Source: Verrucomicrobiota bacterium
Lineage (GTDB): Bacteria > Verrucomicrobiota > Verrucomicrobiia > Chthoniobacterales > UBA10450
Direction of reading: 5' to 3'
DNA: 64,000 bases
Assembly: GCA_003219175.1 (NCBI GenBank)
Contig: QHPU01000050.1
Coordinates: 1-64,000 of the forward strand
Below are positions 55,183 to 62,890 of this stretch, piece after piece (positions within the stretch are counted from its first letter, which is position 1; every line of letters starts with the position of its first letter). Below the pieces are notes generated by a model. The model made no database searches and was not told where the DNA came from. It was given only the letters and a program-made list of their open reading frames with translations. The translations under genes and the position numbers were made by a program.

Positions 55183-56403
55183 ATGATCATCCAATCCGAA
55201 CCGGAAACGTTTCAATTCGATGCGGTTGACGAGGTCGTCACCGACATCGCGGCCGGCAAGGTCGTGATTGTAACAGACGATGCCGATCGCGAGAACGAGG
55301 GCGACTTGGTGATGGCGGCAGAAAAGGCCACCGCGGCCTCGGTCAATTTCATGGCTACCCACGGGCGGGGTTTGATTTGCGTCCCAATCTCGAACGCGCG
55401 CGCGGAACAACTCGGGCTAAAACGCATGGTGGCGGAAAATCGCGAGATGTATTCGACTGATTTCACCGTCTCCGTCGATGCTGCGGATGGCGTGACCACC
55501 GGAATCAGCGCGCACGATCGGGCGAGAACCATTCAGATTATCGCGAATCCGGTCTCAGAGCCGAATGACCTAGTGCAACCAGGACACGTCTTTCCTTTGC
55601 GAGCGAAGGACGGTGGCGTCTTGCGTCGCGCCGGTCACACTGAAGCGGCGGTCGATCTCGCGACTATGGCCGGGCTCCAACCCGCCGGTGTCCTCTGCGA
55701 AATTTTGCACGACGACGGGACGATGGCACGCTTGCCGGAACTGATGCGGTTTCGCAAGAAACATGGGCTGCGCATCTGCACCATCCAAAGTTTGATCGCG
55801 CATCGGCGGATGAGGGAAAAGCTGGTCGAGCGAGAACAGATCGTAAAGATGCCAACCGATTACGGCGATTTCGATCTGCATCTATATCGTTCGAAACTCG
55901 ACGGCTCGCATCACCTTGCGCTGGTCAAAGGCAAGATTTCGCCGAACAAGCCGACGCTAGTGCGGGTCCACAGTGAATGTCTCACCGGCGACGTCTTCGG
56001 CTCGCGCCGATGCGATTGCGGCAATCAGTTGCATGCCGCGCTTTGTCAAATTTCCGAAGAAGGCGATGGCGTTCTCGTTTACATGCGCCAGGAGGGCCGG
56101 GGCATTGGTTTGGCCGCAAAGATCCATGCCTACAAATTACAAGAGGAAGGCCTCGACACCGTCGAAGCCAACGCCAGGCTTGGCTTCCCCATGGATTTGC
56201 GCGATTATGGATTGGGCGCGCAAATTTTGATCGATCTCGGTGTGCGACAATTCCGTTTTCTCACCAATAATCCGAAAAAGGTAATCGGGTTGGAAGGTTA
56301 CGGGATTCAAATGATCGAGCAGGTACCGATTCGCAGTCGGCCGAATCCGCACAACGAAAAATATCTAGAGACCAAAAAACAAAAAATGGGTCACTTACTA
56401 TGA
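55183..56403 (+). CDS. ribBA: Bifunctional DHBP synthase / GTP cyclohydrolase II
   Basis: 406 residues. N-terminal RibB: VTDDADRENEGDLVMAAE, YSTDFTVSVDAADGVTTGIS, RRAGHTEAAVDLA. C-terminal RibA: zinc site HSECLTGDVFGSRRCDCG and the GTP-binding YMRQEGRGIGLAAK. It supplies both precursors of riboflavin. It overlaps ribH by four bases. Confidence 0.98.
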   Translation: MIIQSEPETFQFDAVDEVVTDIAAGKVVIVTDDADRENEGDLVMAAEKATAASVNFMATHGRGLICVPISNARAEQLGLKRMVAENREMYSTDFTVSVDAADGVTTGISAHDRARTIQIIANPVSEPNDLVQPGHVFPLRAKDGGVLRRAGHTEAAVDLATMAGLQPAGVLCEILHDDGTMARLPELMRFRKKHGLRICTIQSLIAHRRMREKLVEREQIVKMPTDYGDFDLHLYRSKLDGSHHLALVKGKISPNKPTLVRVHSECLTGDVFGSRRCDCGNQLHAALCQISEEGDGVLVYMRQEGRGIGLAAKIHAYKLQEEGLDTVEANARLGFPMDLRDYGLGAQILIDLGVRQFRFLTNNPKKVIGLEGYGIQMIEQVPIRSRPNPHNEKYLETKKQKMGHLL

Positions 56404-56897
56404 TCGAGCCAGCTAATCCCCGCGTGTCGCACTTTGTTTTACCCAAACCACGCGTGATTGCGGCGAAACGCACGTTCGCCATCGTCGCTAGCCAATTCAA
56501 TCCCAAGTATGTGCAGGGCTTGGTCGACCGCGCAGCCAGACAACTACAAACGCCAGTGGCGAAGGTCTCGCTCTATCGGGTCCCCGGTGCATTCGAAATC
56601 CCCGTTATCGCGCGCGAGCTGGCGCAACAAAAGAGAGCGGACGTGATCCTTGCCATTGGCGTGGTGCTGAAGGGGAAAACCAATCACGCGGACAACATCT
56701 CGCGTTCCGTCACGGACGCGCTCCAGCGCATTGCCTTGGATTTCGGCGTGCCAGTGATTAACTGCGTGCATACTTTCTCGAACGAAATCGACGCGCAGGA
56801 ACGTTGTCTCAAAGACAAGATCAATCGCGGCACTGAAGCGGCCCGCGCCGCGATCGAGATCGCGAATGTGATGTCGGACCTGCGCACCCGACAGTAG
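56400..56897 (+). CDS. ribH: 6,7-dimethyl-8-ribityllumazine synthase
   Basis: 165 residues. FAIVASQFNPKYVQGLVD, RVPGAFEIPVIARELA, ILAIGVVLKGKTNHADNIS and the expected GVPVINCVHTF (TVENEQA-type region is SNEIDAQER here). The expected catalytic histidine is in the TNHAD segment. It makes lumazine from the RibBA product. It sits between ribBA and nusB, a common order. Confidence 0.96.
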   Translation: MIEPANPRVSHFVLPKPRVIAAKRTFAIVASQFNPKYVQGLVDRAARQLQTPVAKVSLYRVPGAFEIPVIARELAQQKRADVILAIGVVLKGKTNHADNISRSVTDALQRIALDFGVPVINCVHTFSNEIDAQERCLKDKINRGTEAARAAIEIANVMSDLRTRQ

Positions 56898-56899
56898 CA

Positions 56900-57364
56900 A
56901 TGGGACGGCGGCGGGAGGCGCGCCAGGCGGCGCTGCAATATCATTTCTGGCGCGACATGCAGCACGGCGACAGCCCGGAGAAAATGGAACATTTCTGGGA
57001 ATTTCTCCCAACCAAACCGCGCGTCCGCGAGTTTGCTCAACCTCTGATTGACGGAATGAACGCGCATCTCGAAGAAATCGACGAGCGCATTCGACGCTAT
57101 GCCGAGAACTACGAATTTCGCCGCATCGCCGCCGTCGATCGCAACGTCTTGCGTCTCGCCATCTATGAAATGTTGTATCGCGACGACATTCCGCCGGTGG
57201 TCTCGATTAACGAAGCAATCGAGCTGGCAAAGAAATTCGGTGGCGCGGAGTCCGGCCGTTTTGTTAACGGCATTCTCGATCAGGTTCGAAAAGAACTAAC
57301 GCGCCCGGCGCGTAAAGCGGTTACTCATCAGCAGTCAAATGGCGGTCCTCCTGAGCTAAAGTAG
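56900..57364 (+). CDS. nusB: Transcription antitermination factor NusB
   Basis: 154 residues. The helical NusB fold is clear: MGRRREARQAALQYHF, RIAAVDRNVLRLAIYEML, DIPPVVSINEAIELAKKFG, SGRFVNGILDQVRKEL. It binds boxA with S10 during rRNA transcription. It starts two bases after ribH. The stop TAG (57362-57364) is part of the repeat family E element that begins at 57361. Confidence 0.96.
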   Translation: MGRRREARQAALQYHFWRDMQHGDSPEKMEHFWEFLPTKPRVREFAQPLIDGMNAHLEEIDERIRRYAENYEFRRIAAVDRNVLRLAIYEMLYRDDIPPVVSINEAIELAKKFGGAESGRFVNGILDQVRKELTRPARKAVTHQQSNGGPPELK

Positions 57365-57412
57365 GGGCGATTGACCTCAAGCGCCCGGGCGGTTCGGTGA
57401 ATCCGCCCTCCT
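57361..57412. repeat. Repeat family E, intergenic copy
   Basis: GTAGGGGCGATTGACCTCAA, GCGCCCGG and TTCGGTGAATCCGCCC: nearly identical to a segment inside mutL (42192). It overlaps the nusB stop codon and reaches to within 15 bp of ftsY. Confidence 0.85.
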
Positions 57413-57425
57413 TCGGAATTGTGGC

Positions 57426-58232
57426 ATGAAATTTTTTAAAAACATCATCGACAGATTTGCAGGCAAACCGGTCGACTGGGACGAGCTTGAGGAATCCCTG
57501 ATTCGCTCCGATATCGGCGTGCCGATGACGTTGCGGATCATCCAGCGACTCCAGGAACGCGGTGAGCACTCGCGGATCACCGCAAATGACATCGGCGAAG
57601 TAGCACGCGAAGAAATTGGCCGGGTCCTTCCGATCAATCCGCCGCCAATCCGCCCCCTGCCCGCGCATCCAAAAGTGATTTTGATTGTCGGGGTCAACGG
57701 CACCGGCAAAACAACTTCAACCGCGAAATTGGCGCATTTTTTCAAAACAAACCGCCATACCGTTTTACTGGCCGCAGCCGATACGTTTCGCGCAGCGGCA
57801 ATCGAGCAGCTGGAAATTTGGGCCGATCGAATTGGCGTTGAAATGATTCGCGGACAGTACAACGCCGATCCGGCCGCGCTTTGCTACGAAGCGTATCAGG
57901 CGGCCGACAAGCGCGACATCGAATTTCTCATTGCCGATACTGCTGGCCGATTGCACACGAAATCGAATTTGATGGCCGAACTGGCCAAGCTGAAACGCAG
58001 TCTGGCAAAACACGATCCGAATGCGCCGCATGAGGTTCTGCTCGTGGTCGACGCGACTACGGGCAGCAACGCCCTCGCCCAAGCCAAACAATTCCACGAA
58101 GCGATCGGCTTGACCGGATTAATCGCGACCAAACTCGATGGCAGCGGCAAGGGCGGCGTGGTCGTCGCGATTCAGGACGAACTTGGGATTCCGACGCGCT
58201 TCGTCGGCACGGGCGAGAAGTTGGAAGACTAA
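57426..58232 (+). CDS. ftsY: Signal recognition particle receptor FtsY (NG domain only)
   Basis: 268 residues. IVGVNGTGKTTSTAKLA (G1), ADTFRAAAIEQLE, DTAGRLHTKSNLM and TKLDGSGKGGVVVAI. There is no acidic A domain, only a short N domain, so membrane binding must use the N-terminal helix (MKFFKNIIDRF). It docks SRP-ribosome complexes at the membrane. It follows the ribBA-ribH-nusB run. Confidence 0.96.
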   Translation: MKFFKNIIDRFAGKPVDWDELEESLIRSDIGVPMTLRIIQRLQERGEHSRITANDIGEVAREEIGRVLPINPPPIRPLPAHPKVILIVGVNGTGKTTSTAKLAHFFKTNRHTVLLAAADTFRAAAIEQLEIWADRIGVEMIRGQYNADPAALCYEAYQAADKRDIEFLIADTAGRLHTKSNLMAELAKLKRSLAKHDPNAPHEVLLVVDATTGSNALAQAKQFHEAIGLTGLIATKLDGSGKGGVVVAIQDELGIPTRFVGTGEKLED

Positions 58233-58319
58233 GAAATCGCCGCACCGCTTCCCGAGGGCGGACTGCGAGGATTCATCGCCAAGTTTACTGTCCTCAAAGG
58301 TGCTAAACGCGAGCTGTGG

Positions 58320-59577
58320 TTGACGTTCCTGATCAAGTTCCTGATCTACACGGCTTACTCGATCACGAACAAAACGATGGTCTTATGGCTGTCGAAGGAC
58401 CTTGGTTTCAGCGATCAAGCCGCGGGGGCTTTGGTCGGCTGGGTTTGGGCGCCGGCGATGACGATTTTCACATTGCTCGCAGGTTCGTTAACGGACGCGA
58501 TCGGATTGCGGCGAACGTTTTTTCTGGGTGTCGCCATCTGCACGTTTGCGCGCGCGGTCATGGTCGGGACAACTATCCCCTGGCTTGCGCTTGCTTGCGG
58601 CGTTCTGCCGCTCGCTGTCGGCGAAGCGCTCGGGACACCGGTCCTGCTCGCCGCGACGCGCGTGTATTCGACCACACAGCAACGCTCGATCGCGTTCTCA
58701 ATCATCTACGCGATCATGAATGTTGGCTATTTGGTCGCCGGTTTGGTTTTCGATTTTGTTCGGAGAAGCAACTTTCATCCAAGTTTTTTCGGCTTCGCAC
58801 CGACTACGCATGAGCAATTGTTCATGGTCAGTCTCGGGCTCGAGATCGTACTTCTTCCGACAATCTACTTTCTCCGAAGTCGTCAAGAACGCGAAAGGCA
58901 GGCGCACCCGACGATGCTGGCGACGGTGCGCGCGAGCGCGCGGGAAACAATCGACCTTTTTCAGCGGTTACTCGGCCAGTCGGCATTTTTCCGGTTGCTC
59001 GTGTTTTTTCTGCTCATCGGCTTTCTCAAAGCGATCTTTTTGCAGATGGATTATGTCTTTCCTAAATTTGGCGACCGCGAACTTGGGTTGAACGCGCCGG
59101 TTGGGAAAATCGCGGGCATCAACTCCATCATTATCATTTTCCTCGCGCCGGTTGTTGGTGCGCTCACGCAAAAATTTTCCGCCTATCGTATGGTTGTATT
59201 CGGAGGGGCGATTTGCGCGGCGGGCGTCTTTATCATGGCCTTGCCGACGAGTTGGTTCGCGCCGCTGGCGAATGGCGCATTCGGCGATTGGCTAGGCCAC
59301 GGCTATCTTCGGGTACGCGGAGCCGTCCATCCCTATTACGTCATGTCGGCGCTGTATCTGACTGTGTTCTCCATCGGCGAAGCTTTTTCTCATCGGCAAA
59401 TTGCTTGTCGGCACAAGCGGGTGGCTTCTGGCGGCTTTCTGTCCGGCTACCGGATCGCGTCATTCGGGAACGATGTGGTTGATTTTTGCCTGCGCGGCCT
59501 CGGTTGCGCCTCTTGGATTGTTGCTCTTCCGCTCCTACATCCGCGTGCCCGAAGCCGGACGCCGGAATTCCGCCTAA
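58320..59577 (+). pseudogene. POT/PTR-like MFS transporter, broken by a deletion with frameshift
   Basis: The frame runs TFLIKFLIYTAYSITNKTMV, a dozen hydrophobic helices, to YLTVFSIGEAF near 59390. From there the family sequence continues in another frame: FLIGKLLVGTSGWLLAAFC, GTMWLIFACAASVAPLGLLLFRS and TAA at 59575-59577. About 25 residues are missing at the switch, so a deletion not divisible by three occurred. In the original frame the end is spurious and reads into a family F repeat. The first canonical start is TTG 58320, yet protein-like sequence (AKFTVLKGAKREL) precedes it, so the true start may be a CTG near 58263. Confidence 0.75.
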
Positions 59578-59592
59578 TCATCGTTAAACGAA

Positions 59593-59668
59593 GCTGGTTC
59601 CGCAGAGCATCGTCCTACCAAAAAAATCATCGCCCATACACATGGTAGGGCGAGACTCCGTCGAGCCA
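59593..59668. repeat. Palindromic repeat family F
   Basis: GCTGGTTCCGCAGAGCATCG then TCCTACCA, and TGGTAGGGCGAGACTCCG then TCGAGCCA. Third copy of the family, same orientation as the one at 32085. It lies between the broken transporter and msrB. Confidence 0.8.
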
Positions 59669-59722
59669 CTCAAGCTCCGAAATTCGCCTGCAGCCAAGGC
59701 AACTTGGCGCTATATTTAACCC

Positions 59723-59884
59723 GTGATTCAATTGCCAAAACGCCCCGAACCGCGCTCGCGATTTCTGCTCGTGATTTGCGTCATGGTTCTGATGGGCTTG
59801 ATCGGCGCGCAGATGTTTCTGAACCGCGCCGGCGCACAAAACAGGAGGAGAAGAAAATGGAAACGACAACAAATCCATCAGTGA
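59723..59884 (+). CDS. Short membrane peptide overlapping msrB
   Basis: 53 codons from a [16 protein letters not shown] then [20 protein letters not shown]: a basic head and one hydrophobic helix, like a signal peptide. Its end overlaps the start of msrB in another frame. It may be a leader peptide that couples translation, or the remains of an export signal that MsrB had before a frameshift. Not certain to be expressed. Confidence 0.35.
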   Translation: MIQLPKRPEPRSRFLLVICVMVLMGLIGAQMFLNRAGAQNRRRRKWKRQQIHQ

Positions 59885-60345
59885 GTGGTTCGCCCGGAGC
59901 GACAACAAAACCTTCGTCTGAAGATCTAAAGAAGAAGTTGACTGCGCAGCAATATCACGTCACGCAGGAGTGCGGAACGGAGCCGCCATTCAACAACGCG
60001 TATTGGAACAATCACGTTGCCGGGATTTACGTTGATATTGTCACCGGGCAACCGCTCTTTACCTCACTGGATAAGTTCGACAGCGGCACCGGCTGGCCCA
60101 GTTTCACCAAACCAATCACGAAAGAAAATGTCGTCGAGAAATCAGACCGCACCATGGGGATGGACCGTACCGAAGTCCGCGGCGCGAAGAGTGATTCCCA
60201 TCTCGGCCACGTTTTCGATGACGGCCCCGGCCCCGGCGGAATGCGCTATTGCATCAACTCCGCCGCGCTTCGTTTCATCCCAGTCGAGAAATTGAAGGAA
60301 GAAGGCTACGGCCAATTCCTGCCGCTATTCGAAGGGAAAAAATAG
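59857..60345 (+). CDS. msrB: Peptide-methionine (R)-S-oxide reductase MsrB
   Basis: 162 residues from ATG 59857, preceded by a strong AGGAGG site. The family core is intact: [60 protein letters not shown] and the catalytic cysteine in [11 protein letters not shown]. The zinc-binding CxxC pairs of zinc-type MsrB are absent. The first 30 residues are Thr/Ser/Pro-rich and probably unstructured. Confidence 0.93.
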   Translation: METTTNPSVSGSPGATTKPSSEDLKKKLTAQQYHVTQECGTEPPFNNAYWNNHVAGIYVDIVTGQPLFTSLDKFDSGTGWPSFTKPITKENVVEKSDRTMGMDRTEVRGAKSDSHLGHVFDDGPGPGGMRYCINSAALRFIPVEKLKEEGYGQFLPLFEGKK

Positions 60346-60373
60346 CGCGCGAGCTACATGTAGTCGAGCCTAG

Positions 60374-61038
60374 TCACGCCAACATCGTTTCGCTCACGTC
60401 TCCGGCAAAGCCCGAATACGCGATTACGTTTTGGGCATAAACGGCAGCTCTGTGTCCCGCACCGTTGTAGGCCCGAATTGCCTCGAAGATATTGCCATGT
60501 CGCGCCCATGTGCCACGAAGCTCGCGCATGACTCGCTCTAGGCATGCATCGAAGCAGTACCATTGTTTCTGAAAAAAGAAATCCGGGTCGACTCTGATGA
60601 ACTGCAAATCAATTGGAAAAGGCCGTATCCTTTGTATACCCAGTTCTTCCGGCTGTAACCCCGCAACACACGAGTCTTGTTGGCTTCTTCAATCAATGGG
60701 TCAGTTCGTTCGTCTCCGTATTCTTTTCGGAACGCTTTCGTATCGGTGGGAAAAGCTTTACGGGTGGTGTTCGGCGCATCTCCGCTTGCGTCAAGAACAC
60801 ATCGCGCGCACACGTCTTCGGCTGAAAGCTTGTCGATCAGTCGAAGCCAGAAATATGCTGTCTCTTGACAAGCGATTCCGTAAATGTGGTCGACTGAGTA
60901 ATGAGTTCCTTCAACCGCCGCGGCAATCTGCTTTCCAAAATTTTTTTTGAGCCAAGAGACAGCTCTTATCGCCTCTCGGCGGCTGATTGGTGCATCGCTT
61001 CTCAGAAACATGCCTGCCGGCCTTTTCGTCGTGTTCAC
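60374..61038 (-). pseudogene. Muramidase/lysozyme-like protein, single-base frameshift
   Basis: The first frame (MNTTKRPAGMFL...) carries GIACQETAYFWLRLIDKLS, CVLDASGDAPNTTRKAF, and NWVYKGYGLFQ. After base ~60620 the family sequence continues one frame over: QFIRVDPDFFFQKQWYCFD, ELRGTWARHGNIFEAI, RAYNGAG, YAQNVIAYSG. Restoring one T gives GLFQFDLQFIRVD. The late AYNGAG and YA..V motifs are typical of lysozyme-like/SLT muramidases, and GIACQET would hold the catalytic Glu. Broken gene or assembly error. Confidence 0.65.
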
Positions 61039-61237
61039 GTCGACATTGTTTGGGGGCGGTCACAATTTCGGATATTGGGCCGGGTCCTCAAGAAATCATT
61101 CCACGCACGCGCGGGAGGCGGAAACAGCCGGCCGCGAACAGCGCGAATGAACGGGCGAAGGTTAATTCTGATTGTTCTGACTTGGTTGGTTCTCCGGACT
61201 TAGATTCGCTTTAAATATCTTTTAATAAGGAGTAATG

Positions 61238-61309
61238 AGGCGGGGGCGGGAATCGAACCCGCGAATAGCGGTTTTGCAGACCGCGACCTTACCACTTGGC
61301 TACCCCGCC
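61238..61309 (-). tRNA. tRNA-Cys (anticodon GCA)
   Basis: On the minus strand the acceptor GGCGGGG (61303-61309) pairs with CCCCGCC (61239-61245), discriminator T. D arm TAGCCAAGTGGTAAGG, anticodon loop CTGCAAA with GCA, T loop TTCGATT. CCA is not encoded. Confidence 0.95.
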
Positions 61310-61423
61310 AGACTGCGCGAGCGGACAATATCAATGTAGCCGCGCTTGTATCAAGCGCCGAAGGGGAAAGGATAGACGCTTGCCGTGGCGACCGTTTTTG
61401 CAACGCGCCATCCTCAATTGAGC

Positions 61424-61451
61424 GTTGGACGTTGAACGTTGGACGTTGGAC
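61424..61451. repeat. GTTGGAC heptad repeat
   Basis: Four perfect 7-bp steps: GTTGGAC, GTTGAAC, GTTGGAC, GTTGGAC, about 14 bp before the likely hemL start. Confidence 0.7.
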
Positions 61452-61464
61452 GTTTGCTTTCTTG

Positions 61465-62736
61465 AACTCGCGTTCTTCAGACCTCTTCAGGATCGCGCAA
61501 ACACGAATTCCCGGTGGGGTGAATTCGCCAGTGCGGGCCTTTCGCGGTGTGGGCGGCGAGCCCTTCTTTGTTGATCGCGCAGAAGGTTCGCGCATTTGGA
61601 CGATCGATGGACGGGAACTGATCGATTATGTCGGCAGCTGGGGGCCGGCGGTTCTCGGACATGCTCATCCAAAAATCGTTAGCGCGGTGTGCGAGGCAGC
61701 GCAACGCGGAGTTAGTTTTGGAATTCCCAATCCGTTCGAAGTGGAAATGGCGGAGCTGATCTGCGCCTGGATGCCGGCGATCGAGAAGGTGCGGATGGTC
61801 AACAGTGGCACCGAGGCGACGATGTCCTGTCTACGGCTGGCACGGGGATTCACCCAGCGAGACAAAATCATCAAGTTTGCTGGTTGTTATCATGGACATG
61901 TCGATTCGCTGCTGGTGAAAGCAGGGAGCGGCGCGCTCACTCATGGTCAACCGGATAGCGCAGGTGTTCCGAAAGCGATTGCCGATGAAACGATCGTGCT
62001 CCCTTTCAATAATATCGACGCGGTTCGCATGGCGTTGCGCGAAAACAAAGATCAGATCGCTTGCGTGATCCTCGAACCGATTCCCGCCAACGCCGGATTA
62101 TTTTTTCCAAGCAAAGATTTTCTTCATCAGCTTCGCGAGGAATCCGCCAAAAACGGCGCGCTCCTAATTTTTGACGAAGTCATGACCGGCTTTCGCGTCG
62201 CGGGCGGCGGAGCGCAGCAACTCTACGGAATCCAGCCGGATCTGACCGCACTGGGTAAAGTTATCGGCGCCGGCCTGCCGGTGGGCGCCTTTGGTGGCCG
62301 CGCGGACATTATGGATTGTCTCTCGCCCAATGGACCGGTTTACCAGGCGGGAACGCTCTCCGGAAATCCGCTGGCGATGGTGGCGGGGTTGGCTCAGCTG
62401 CGCGAACTCGAACGGATGGATGGCTGGAAAGTGCTCGAGCAACTGGGTGCGCAATTCGAGGAAGCAATCGGCGACGTTATCTCCAAAGCCGCGGTCACCT
62501 TTCATCGGATCGGTTCAATGTTCTGCCTGTTCTTCACCAACAGTCCCGTCGTCGATCTCGATTCCGCCCGACGCAGCGATACGCGACGTTTCGCGAAATT
62601 CTTTCATGCATGTCTGGAGCGCGGCATCTATTTCGCGCCCTCACAATTTGAGACGAATTTTATTTCGACGGCGCATTCGACCGCCGATATCGAGGAAACG
62701 GCGAAAGTAATACGTGAAAGCTTAGCGAACCTGTAG
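61465..62736 (+). CDS. hemL: Glutamate-1-semialdehyde 2,1-aminomutase
   Basis: 423 residues from TTG 61465 (NSRSSDLFRIAQTRIPGGVN). IPGGVNSPVRAFRGVGG, VNSGTEATMSCLRLARG, FAGCYHGHVDSLLVKAGS, LIFDEVMTGFRV and the PLP lysine in TALGKVIGAGLPVGAFGG are all present. It makes 5-aminolevulinate in the C5 heme pathway. A TTG at 61432 would add residues encoded by the heptad repeat; no ATG suits. The stop TAG is part of a family B repeat. Confidence 0.95.
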   Translation, partial: NSRSSDLFRIAQTRIPGGVNSPVRAFRGVGGEPFFVDRAEGSRIWTIDGRELIDYVGSWGPAVLGHAHPKIVSAVCEAAQRGVSFGIPNPFEVEMAELICAWMPAIEKVRMVNSGTEATMSCLRLARGFTQRDKIIKFAGCYHGHVDSLLVKAGSGALTHGQPDSAGVPKAIADETIVLPFNNIDAVRMALRENKDQIACVILEPIPANAGLFFPSKDFLHQLREESAKNGALLIFDEVMTGFRVAGGGAQQLYGIQPDLTALGKVIGAGLPVGAFGGRADIMDCLSPNGPVYQAGTLSGNPLAMVAGLAQLRELERMDGWKVLEQLGAQFEEAIGDVISKAAVTFHRIGSMFCLFFTNSPVVDLDSARRSDTRRFAKFFHACLERGIYFAPSQFETNFISTAHSTADIEETAKVIRESLANL

Positions 62737-62790
62737 AGGCAGGCGTGTCGCCTGCACAATTGCAAAGCGGCCGACACGGCCGCCTCTACA
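62732..62790. repeat. Palindromic repeat family B, full copy
   Basis: 59 bp with ends TGTAGAGGC / GCCTCTACA and two inner hairpins (AGGCGTGTCGCCT; GGCCGACACGGCC) around GCACAATTGCAAA. Same plan as 30952-31012. It supplies the hemL stop codon. Confidence 0.8.
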
Positions 62791-62890
62791 CTCGGGCGCC
62801 GTCGCCTGGAATCCGTACGAGCAGCCGACACTGTGCACGCTACAGGAAAGCTTTGCGTCAACCAAGGGGATGGTCTAGGAAACTGCCGCT

